A DNA stretch of 64,000 bases from Alopecurus myosuroides. Its lineage: Eukaryota > Streptophyta > Magnoliopsida > Poales > Poaceae. Positions 56,701 through 64,000 of this stretch are shown in pieces. The notes below the pieces were generated by a model. That model worked only from the letters and a program-made list of their open reading frames with translations, ran no database searches and was not told the DNA's origin. How positions within the stretch are numbered: the stretch's first letter is position 1; the number at the start of each line of letters is the position of its first letter. Both the position numbers and the translations under genes were made by a program. Location of the stretch: the NCBI GenBank assembly GCA_028641055.1, contig CM054063.1, forward strand, positions 50,593,827-50,657,826. Direction: 5' to 3'.

Positions 56701-57148
56701 AGTGTGGATAGATGTGCTGTTCGGAACCAGGGAGAACTGCCGCACAGAGAACCTGCAGTTCGAGGTGGTTGATCATCAAAGCCCCTATCATGCTCTACTC
56801 GGCAGGCCTGCTCTGAGCAAGTTCATGGCCTCTACCCACACGGCATATCTAAAGATGAAGACCCCTGGTCCCAATGGCGTGATTACCATATCTGGTGATT
56901 ACAAGAAGTCCATGGAGTGTGCCTCTGCGGGTTCTCAGTTGGCGGAGTCCATGGTGATTGCTGCCGAGAAGAAAAAGATGTACGAGGTGGTGGCTATGGC
57001 GCAGTCCGCGCAAGCTGGTGCGCAGGGCGTGCCGAGTACCCAGCACGGGACCGCGTTCCAGGCGTCTCAAGAGACAAAGAAGGTCCAGGTCGACCGTGAG
57101 TTCCCCGACCGCGTAGCCATCATTGGCTCCGGGTTGGCGGAGAAATAG
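53681..57148 (+). CDS. Element B Gag-protease, 1155 residues, intact
   Basis: I chose ATG 53,681 because it gives MASAVTPPRQLAPTVG, matching element A's start (MAPPSMK...RQLAPT in A's 3' LTR). An in-frame ATG at 53,585 also exists. The start lies 29 bases inside the LTR. Regions: Ala-rich N-terminus; coiled coil (about 54,240-54,350, LDLQRQELLVEQAELEK); Retrotrans_gag core (WLNDYVTAVHIANGNRRWAV through TWFVQG, about 55,250-55,580); a C/H motif CSFHTQH..HTTRQC (about 55,978) in place of a zinc knuckle; an Asn-rich tract (56,210-56,300); retropepsin with LIDNGSSINIVY (about 56,560) and YHALLGRPAL. Ends at TAG 57,146-57,148, at the same site as in element A. No break is seen. Confidence 0.93.
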   Translation: MASAVTPPRQLAPTVGQPAALAGVSVRTGSISATGERVVCGLVHRFGSFDFVTDNAGDFGGRAMPEGGTVLSFGAHLVYVATIIDREYPELVHDAEDPSAIIAARGRPLSRSADIAEVMMTGPAADAGKSAAATAAAVVEELAGSSAGGKTHKPYEKECNLPLSTTPTIPASATRTGMPPPTDLELLTMKAQLDLQRQELLVEQAELEKIRLELSLDQLEYNKAHGFTPVVRRASKVGATRRNLGAEMATVVEAPSQSATANTSTRPRYSTPAKTLRAAEAVAAELPHLAGDARVRQQERLNELVLEAARQNEEFRKANPGAGASQVVQLHVARSNDQASSPLPSRERSRSGHSGKGRQMQVYDPAVAAKQLAVPRQSGQKHNAAGAGFQAHKAQSQARDGERPGPSQHPVAQPTRQRQQPRALAPAVNPVEQPAAVQVDKYDDGYSAMGMAGYDILDRVGERVLAPGDARHQLDRISLSARLENTGPPGPECFGPRIMNEPSVKNFQLARGTKSYNGSTKPEDWLNDYVTAVHIANGNRRWAVRYVPQMLEGPARTWLNNFPKNSINYWLDFSEAFISNFTNTYKRPNRPQQLSACRQREDETDREYLTRWSTLRNTCEGVNEAQAITWFVQGCRHGSMLWQRLQREMPNTLAETIKIADQYALGDPTQPLMDSSEPRRNFNSNKRNEFRNKRRGDRIDVRYDPEEVNAVVVGAGDSQRQKPAGAYGQNQNQGQGNKKPFRAPQSGSGNSEQTRKFVFDDMRDGPCSFHTQHPSRPANHTTRQCEWWDLIRNEGLPPPPPLPAANANVQPARAPAARPPVFPRRENVNQVALGANRHFNNEGYRNNNNNYNRNNNRGNNNYQGNNNGNNEGGGRNQYQEHHESYMIFTSEPVDKQSQHRRAMEVNAVIPAVPHYMHWCNQEIKWSRVDHPKVMPNPGSYALVVDPTFLGPEKNVRFSKVLIDNGSSINIVYRDTLEKLGLAENMLLPSKTTFHGIVPGVSCNPIGRVWIDVLFGTRENCRTENLQFEVVDHQSPYHALLGRPALSKFMASTHTAYLKMKTPGPNGVITISGDYKKSMECASAGSQLAESMVIAAEKKKMYEVVAMAQSAQAGAQGVPSTQHGTAFQASQETKKVQVDREFPDRVAIIGSGLAEK
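53711..53728 (+). promoter_or_regulatory. Primer binding site of element B
   Basis: TTGGCGCCCACCGTGGGG begins one base after the LTR end. It is read in frame as QLAPTVG within Gag. Confidence 0.88.
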
Positions 57149-60100
57149 GAAAGCGAGCTCATCCACTTCCTCCGTGAGAATCGGGACGTGTTCGCCTGGT
57201 CCAATGAAGATTTACCAGGAGTCCCGAGGGAGTTGGTTGAGCACTCGTTACATGTACGTCCTGACGCCAAACCAGTGAAGCAGGCTATGCGCCGTTTCGG
57301 AGATGAGAGAAGGAAGGCCATTGGTGACCAGATCACCAAGTTGCGGATAAGCAATTTCATCATGGAGGTGCTGCATCCGGATTGGCTAGCCAACCCGGTC
57401 ATGGTCGAGAAGAAGAAGGAGGATCCCAAGGCTGCTACTGCATGGCGCATGTGTGTCGACTACACCGACTTGAACAAAGCATGCCCCAAGGATCCTTTTC
57501 CGCTACCTCGCATCGATCAGGTGATCGACTCCACTGCTGGTTGTGAACTGCTGTCTTTCATAGATGCCTACTCTGGTTTCCACCAGATAGCTCTCAATCC
57601 TGCTGATCAAATAAAGACTTCTTTTATTACCCCGTACGGGGCGTATTGCTATCGTGTCATGTGTTTCGGGTTGCGGAATGCGGGTGCTACTTATCAGCGG
57701 TGCATGCAGAAATGCCTGCACGATCAGCTCGGCAAGAATGTGCAGGTGTACGTAGATGACATTGTCATCAAAACGAATAAAACACATACTCTGCTTGCCG
57801 ACCTTGAGGAAACATTTGCCAATTTGCGTAAGTATAAAATGAAGCTGAACCCGAGTAAATGCACCTTTGGCGTCCCGGCTGGCAAGCTACTCGACTTCCT
57901 GGTGTCTAGTCGGGGCATTGAAGCCAATCCTTCAAAGATAAAAGCTATTGAGAGCATGTCTTTGCCGAAATCCCTGAAGGATGTGCAAAAATTCACTAGT
58001 TGCTTGGCATCTTTGAGCCGTTTCCTGGGCCGAATGGGCGAGAAGGCCCTGCCTCTGTACCAGCTGATGAAGAAAAGTGACAAGTTCGTCTGGACTCCGC
58101 AAGCGGATGTGGCATTCAATGAGCTGAAGGCAATGCTGGGTAGCGCTCCCATCTTGGCTAGTCCGCTACCCAAGGAGCCAATGCTGCTGTACATTGCTGC
58201 TACCAACCGAGTGGTCAGTGTGGTGATTGTGGTGGTGCGAGAAGAAGAAGGCAAAAGTGTGCAGCGCCCAGTATACTACCTCAGTGAACTGTTGTCCAGC
58301 TCCAAGCAAAACTACCCGCATTAACAGAAGATGACCTACGGCGTGTACCTGGGCGCCAAGAAGCTGAAGCATTATTTCCAAGAGCATCCTATCACTGTTG
58401 TGAGCTCTGCTCCCATCTCGGATATCATGGGCAACAAGGAGGCGAGTGGCAGAGTAGCCAAGTGGGCAATTGAGCTGGCCGCGTACGCTCCCGCGTATGC
58501 GAGAAGGGAAGCCATCAAGTCTCAAATCCTGGCAGAATTTCTGGTGGATTGGGCTGAGGTGCAATACGAACCTCCTGCTCCAGTCTCCAATTACTGGAAG
58601 ATGCACTTTGATGGTTCGAAGGTGAAGGAAGGCCTTGGTGCTGGCGTAGTGCTTACGTCGCCCAAACGAGATCAGCTCAAGTACGTACTGCAGATCCATT
58701 TCAAGGCGTCCAACAATGTTGCAGTGTACGAGGCAGTGGTGCACGGCTTGCGAGTAGCCAAGGAGGTTGGCGCGCAACGCATCATATGCTATGGCGATTC
58801 AGATCTCGTGGTGCAGCAAGTCTCTGGCACTTGGGAGGCTCTGGATGCCAACATGGCATCGTACCGCTTCCTAGTACAGTCTATGACTGGATTCTTCGAA
58901 GGCTGCGAGTTCCAGCAATTCACCGAGCAGAGAACGAAGCAGCAGACGAGCTGTCCAAGTTGGGATCTTCTCGGCAATCCATCCCGGCGGGGGTTGCCTT
59001 AGAACACTTAAGGAAGCCATCCATCAAGCCATCTCCCAACTCGGAATCCATATTTGTTCCTTCTCTGCCAAATGAAGAATCCGATCCAATGGAGATTGAC
59101 TGGGAGAATGCAACAGAGAACCCGGGGACTGCCGCTCCCTACTCGGGGACTGTCGTTCCTTACTCGGGGACTGCCGTTCCCTACTCGGGGACTGCCGTTC
59201 CCTACTCGGGGACTGCCGTTCCCTACTCGGGGACTACCACTCCATACTCGGGAACTGCTGTCCTTAACCCGGGGACTGTCGCATTCATTGAGGAGGTCCT
59301 TGCCAATCGTTCAGGGCTTCAGAGAAGTGCCCCCAACCCTAAAGAGCAACCCGAGGTGCCTGTCCCAATGGAAGTGGACGAGCCAGTGTTTCCTACACGG
59401 GAGACACCGAGTTGGGCCATGCCCATATTATCCTTTCTAAAGGACGGCACTCTGCCAGAAGATGAGGTGATCGCAAGGCAAATTCAGAGAAGATCCAAGG
59501 GCTACACCATATTCCGAGATGTGTTGCACAAAAGAAGTGCCACTGGCGTGTTGCAACGCTGTGTGGACCCAGAAGAAGGAGGGGAAATTCTGTTGGAGAT
59601 ACACCAAGGAGAATGCGGGCACCACGCCTCTTCTCGAGCATTGGTCAAGAAAGCTTTTCGGCATGGCTTCTACTGGCTCACAGCTCTGCAGCAAGCTGAA
59701 GACATCGTGAGGAAGTGCAACGGCTGTCAGATGTTCGCGAGTAAGATCCACATGCATGCTTCCGAGTTGAAAACCATTCCCATCACTTGGCCGTTTGCTG
59801 TATGGTGCCTGGATATGGTTGGCCCCTTCAAGCCGGCTAAAGGCAACATGACACACATCTTAGTCATGGTGGACAAGTTCACCAAGTGGATTGAAGTGAA
59901 GCCTATTCGGAAGTGCGATGGATCTACAGCCGTGAAATTCTTAAAGGATGTGATCCTGAGATATGGCTACCCGCACAACATCATCACCGACAACGGCACA
60001 AATTTCGCAGAAGGGGCAATGGTGCGGTTCTGCAGAGATAAGCACATCCGACTAGATGTTGCATCTGTCGCGCATCCCGCCTCCAATGGGCAAGTGGAAA

Positions 60101-60677
60101 GAGCAAACGGCATGGTGCTAGCAGGCATAAAGCCAAGGCTGATTGAGCCATTGCTGAAAACACCTGGGTGTTGGCTAGACGAGTTGCCAGCGGTGCTGTG
60201 GAGTCTAAGGACTACCCCTAACCGGTCAACCGGCTACACGCCATTCTTCTTGGTTTACGGGGCTGAGGCCGTGTTTCCAATAGACCTAGAGCATGACTCC
60301 CCCGAGTAACCCTCTACACTGAGGTGGAGGCAAGAGAATCTCGAGAAGATGACGTTGACCTGCTCGAAGAAGCAAGAGAGCTTACTCTGTCACGTTCAGC
60401 TATCTACCAGCAAAACCTGCGGCGTTATCATAGCCGAAAGGTAAACCCAAGGGTTTTCCGAGAAGGAGACTTGGTCCTCAGGCTTGTGCAACGCACAGCC
60501 GGGATGCACAAGTTGTCTCCTCCATGGGAAGGGCCCTTCGTTGTGAGCAAAGCGCTGCACAATAACACCTATTATCTCGTGGACATGCGTCCATCACAGG
60601 AGAACAGGGCAGATAAAGCTGGAGAGCAATCTAAGCGCCCTTGGAATGTAGCCCTACTTCGTCGCTTTCATTCGTGA
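57149..60677 (+). pseudogene. Element B Pol: reverse transcriptase, two RNase H domains, integrase (three breaks)
   Basis: Follows the UAG in the same frame. Reverse transcriptase has FIDAYSGFHQI and YVDDIVIKT (about 57,750). RNase H has PVYYLSELL. The second RNase H has MHFDGSKVKEGLGAGVVL, YEAVVHGL and CYGDSDLVVQQ (58,600-58,820). A linker with a heptad repeat follows. Integrase has GECGHH and CNGCQ, then LDMVGPF, ITDNGTNFAEG and NGQVERANG (about 59,610-60,110), and a C-terminal WEGPFVVSKAL tail ending at 60,675-60,677. Breaks: TAA at 58,322-58,324 replacing Tyr, a frameshift near 58,920, and a frameshift in a C-run near 60,304. Otherwise complete, so inactivation is recent. Confidence 0.92.
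59119..59286 (+). repeat. Eight-copy 21-bp repeat in the RNase H-integrase linker
   Basis: Eight in-frame units encode variants of PYSGTAV; the most common DNA unit is CCCTACTCGGGGACTGCCGTT. It is absent from element A. The linker between the second RNase H and integrase is usually variable, so the insertion may be tolerated. Confidence 0.88.
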
Positions 60678-61349
60678 GCAAAGATGTGTATGTACTCTCT
60701 TATCCGAATTAAAATTCTACCCTGCAATCTGAAATTAAGCTCGGGGACTGCCCTCGCCCAAACTTGCTCCGTGTGTTTCTACCTGGCTTTACTTTTGTCC
60801 ACTCGGTTGCTCTGCTTAAAGTTTCACGAGTACATCTAGTATTGTGTTTAAACCTACATGCCAACTCTTCGACTATGCTGCTGTCCGAAACCCGGCTTCA
60901 TGGCAAGCAAGAGAACAAGCAAAAAGGTCAATGAGCACAAGAAAAATTACTAAGGAAAGAAAAAGTGCAGGAACCGAGTAGGACGTCTTTTACTGTTGTT
61001 TCTTGTTAACTCTTTCTCGGCTAAGTGGTGGGCTGCGTTACTATGAGTGTTTCTAAGTAGCTAAGTATTTGCAACTCCGACTTTGAATTCTTGTGACTCG
61101 AATACCAAAAAAGCAACAAGTTGCGGGTAAGAGCTGAGATGAGAAGGAAGAGCGAATAAGAACTGCAACTCAGGGACTTGCATGGTAACGCAACCCGGCA
61201 TCGAGCCAAAGTTGCTCAAATTGACTAAGTTAAATATCAAACGTGAATAAAACTGAGTAGCAAACGACAAGCATAATTGTTTCGATACATCTGCACCCGG
61301 CATCCCGGGGATCTGATAAAAGTTTCGAGGATAAAGTTGCAGGAAGTAA
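60678..61349. mobile_element. Spacer between Pol and the antisense gene of element B
   Basis: No gene is visible. It contains a CTCGGGGACTG motif at 60,740-60,750 identical to the core of the Pol repeat. The antisense gene's 3' untranslated region should lie here. Confidence 0.6.
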
Positions 61350-64000
61350 TCAAGTAGAAGCAGCAGTGTTCTCGGCGTTGGCCTTGGTGGCTTCAGCGTC
61401 AGCGTTGGCCTTGGCGGCTTCAGTTTCAGCGCTGGCCTTAGCAGCATCAACCTCCGAGTTGGCGGCGTCGGTCTTTGCAGCATCCGCGTCTGGCTCGGTA
61501 GCAGCTTGCTCAGAAGTGGCCGTGGCCACCGAGGTGGCGTCCGTAGCCGAGGTGGAGGCCGCAGTCTGAGCGCAGAGTCGCGCCGTGTCGTCGAGAGCCA
61601 CACCTGATGAAGTGCCGAACTCGAGGGCCGCGGTGTCGATGGTCATCTCCACGCTCTCGGCCTCCTCTTCGCTGTCCGCAACGACCGCGGCCTTCCCCTT
61701 CCCGGTCTTGTAGCGCTCACTTTTGAAGCTGCTCAGGCCTTCAGACTCGATGGCATCCTCGTCTTCATCCTCGTCGTCATCCTCGCCCTCCACCTCCGTG
61801 TCGGGCTCAGTGACGCCGTCGATGAAGCGCGCGGTGTCCGCGTACTGGGCGATCTCGTACGCAACCGACTGGCGGCGAGCCACGCAGTCGGGATCCGTCT
61901 CCCACTTCGATTTCTGCCTCATCTCGAGAATGACGTTAAGATCAAGGTTTTCGTACCAGCTGCAGATGAACAGCAGCAGCATGTCAGCACCGGCCCGAGC
62001 TCCAGATGCCCGCCATTTCTTCAGCTCGGCCTTCACGCCAGTCAGCTTCTCGGCAAGCCCGCGGATGGTTGGTGGCGCAGTCTCCCGCGGCCAGAATAGG
62101 TCATGAAGTAGGAAGGCAGTGCGCACCAAATCGGTGCCCACGCCCCTTAGGCGCTGGAGCTGGACCTGCATGGTGGTGATGCTGTCTTCAATTGTAGCCT
62201 TGGCATCCATAGGCTCGCCCTTCTCGGTGCGAGCAGCTTGGGCCTTTGCCAGAGCAGGCTTGCAAGACGAGTTGAGGTCGGGGAAGATTTCTGAAAGAGC
62301 TATGAAAAAGATTAGAGACAGGGGCAGAATAGAGAAATGAGTCAAGCAGAAGAGAAGCAAAAGGGAAAAGTGAAGTGCAAAGAAGTGGGCACTTACTATT
62401 CAGGTCGTAGAGTAGCGCCTGCAGCTTGTTCTACCATGACTCTTCGTCAGCAACATGCTTTTCTTCTACCTTCCGGAACTGCGCCAGCTGGAGCATGAGA
62501 TCCGAGTTGCTCTCCTTCAACGTCTTGCATTCCAGCTCGAGAGCCCTTTGCTTGGCCGTGGCTGCTGCTTCGGTCTTTTTCTTCTCGGCCATTGCTTTAT
62601 CTCTCTCGGCAGCTAGATCAATGGCTTTTTGGAGAGCAGTTCGCAGCTGGACCTGCAATGGTTCCATCTCGGAGAGGTGCCTTTTCTTGAATTCCACCTC
62701 AAGGCTTGCAATCTGCTGCTGCACCTCAGCAGGCTTGAGGCAGTCGAGATGTTCCTCGACAAACTTCTTATGGTCTTCTGTGGAAAGCAAAGCAAGGTCA
62801 GCAGAGTAGCCAAGATGAACGCAAGAAAGCAAGCCGAGAAGACATCAACTAACCTTCCAGCTTCTTGATCGTGGCTTGGCCGCTCTCGACAAAGACGCGG
62901 CAGTTCTCATGCTCCTCGGCCAGGGCCTTAAATTTGCCTGCAGAGAACGGTCGATTAGAGCAGAAAGCAAAAGCAGGTGTAAACACCAAACACAGGAACC
63001 GCGTAGCTAAAAGCTTACTTTCGACTTCAGAGATCTTGAGGGCGCTATCCATGACCTCATTCTCCGCCGCCTCGTCGGACTTGCGCTCCAATTCCAGGGC
63101 CTCAAGTCGCCTCCTAGCGATGCTGTGGTTCCATAGCAGCCGCCGGTACAGGTTGGTTCTTTTCAGAAGGCTATTCTGAGAGGAAGAAAGAAAAAGAATC
63201 AGACAAAGTCGTGAAGATTCAACCCGAGAAGGCGGCAACTCGGTTGAGTACCCGCCTACTCGGCCCGAATCTCGGGGACTGGGTGATGGATAAGAAGAAG
63301 GAGAAGGGTAGAAAAAAAGGAAAATGCAACTCGGGACGAATGAGCAAAGCTTACCGCGTAAGTCTGTTCAAGATCCTCTGCGGCCTTGCGATGGACGAAC
63401 AGCTTGGCGGCGAGCGTGCTGGTATTGGACGAGATAGTCATGGGTTTATAACCCATGTCCGCCTTGTTCCAGTCGATGCGCATGTGATCCAAATCGCCCA
63501 GAGCCAAGCCGTGCCAGTTCTTGTTGCCGAGGATGTCGCTGTTCCACTCAGCGTCAATAAATCCAACCCGGTCGATCATCTGCTCAAGGCCCGTGGACGT
63601 CACCTCGGCTTCCTGAACCTCGCGCGAGTAGATCGAGACGGACCGGTCCTTATTCCTGGCTGGAGGCTTGGAGTCCACTGCCGTGGCCTGTTTGCCCCTC
63701 CTGATAGAAAGTTTCTTCTCGGCTGGGGTCATTGGGATGCTGTGCTGCTGGCTCATCTTTACCATGTAAGGTGGGAAGCTAGGGGGGTCTGGCAAGCTTG
63801 ATCCAGCGGCTGCATCAGCGGCCGCGCCGGAATCACCAATGGTGAGCTGCCGGCCTTGAGGCGGCGGCATCGTGGTAGCATCCCGCGCACCGCCACGCGA
63901 AGGATTCCTGCGGACGGGGGCATCTGACTGGCCGACTTGCTTCTCGGCAACTCGCTTCTCGGCGGCCTTCTTCTCATCAGTTATCTTTTCGGCGGCCTTC
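61350..64000 (-). CDS. Element B antisense gene, 3' part (coiled-coil protein), start outside the window
   Basis: Read right to left, exon blocks with good splice signals: 63,355 to beyond 64,000; 63,019-63,175; 62,854-62,937; 62,397-62,777; 61,350-62,290. The N-terminal domain seen in element A is not reached. The visible part has a Lys/Glu/Ala-rich stretch (KKAAEKRVAEKQ), a globular part near 63,450 (NWHGLALGDLDHMRIDWNKA), then long coiled coil (LELECKTLKESNSDLMLQL). After that come WYENLDLNVILEMRQKSKWE and an acidic DEDEDEDA run. The C-terminus is an Ala/Asn/Glu repeat (KANADAEATKANAENTAAST). A TAG interrupts the frame near 62,430, one base from CAG. Product role unknown; it is the counterpart of the antisense gene of element A. 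Confidence 0.65.

Larger units (their letters stand above)
52846..64000 (+). mobile_element. Tat/Ogre-like Gypsy element B, continues past the window
   Basis: It has a 5' LTR, primer site, a long open Gag-protease frame, Pol with few breaks, a spacer, and the 3' part of an antisense gene. The 3' LTR lies beyond 64,000. It is related to element A throughout (same primer site, same UAG, same domain order) but clearly a different family (LTR 864 versus 546 bp, unrelated LTR sequence). Being better preserved, it is probably younger. Confidence 0.9.

Overview
This window is nuclear DNA from a grass, most likely a Triticeae or closely related Pooideae species. The evidence is an Angela/BARE-like Copia LTR, several nested LTR retrotransposons, a Helitron and a Mutator-like element with grass-type ends, and one intron-rich plant gene among them. 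I see no bacterial features, CRISPR arrays, rRNA or tRNA genes.

Left nest (1-26,069). A minus-strand Copia element runs off the left edge (leader 1-536, LTR 537-2188). An old, small, non-autonomous LTR element (minus strand) has its 3' LTR at 3012-3378, completed at 24,994-25,005, and its truncated 5' LTR at 25,869-26,069. A Copia element (3379-24,988, target duplication GTTTG) is inserted into that 3' LTR. A chromovirus (Tekay/Del-type Gypsy, 8769-23,719, target duplication AGTCC) with 4.5-kb LTRs and an intact 1463-residue Gag-Pol frame is inserted in the Copia 3' untranslated region. LTR divergence counted by eye (about 5.5% oldest, 2% Copia, 0.8% chromovirus) agrees with the nesting order.

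Middle (26,070-41,719). A Pack-MULE (26,229-31,313, 9-bp duplication TTATATTAA) carries fragments of a leucine-rich-repeat gene and a DUF641/GIL1-like gene on opposite strands, and is split by a 3.7-kb Helitron (27,560-31,245). The only intact host gene lies at 40,757-34,519 on the minus strand. Its 11 coding exons encode a 416-residue ankyrin-TPR protein, probably a chaperone-linked adaptor. Its introns hold tandem duplications, a Stowaway-like remnant and a 1.34-kb hAT element with an 8-bp duplication. About 440 bp upstream of its start codon begins a 22-bp-unit minisatellite (41,198-41,719).

Right nest (41,720-64,000). Two related Gypsy elements of the Tat/Ogre-like lineage follow. Element A (41,720-52,735) is inserted inside the minisatellite and is decayed. 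Element B starts at 52,846 and runs past the right edge. Both encode Gag-protease, then an in-frame UAG, then reverse transcriptase, RNase H, a second RNase H and integrase. Both carry an intron-containing gene on the opposite strand near the 3' end. In both, the Gag frame begins inside the LTR and reads straight through the primer binding site.

The most interesting theme is coding sequence placed in or across LTRs. The Copia LTR supplies an alanine-rich Gag N-terminus. The chromovirus LTR holds two phase-matched exon-like acidic blocks. The Tat elements start Gag in the LTR. The conserved UAG and the antisense genes of the Tat elements are the other points to follow up.
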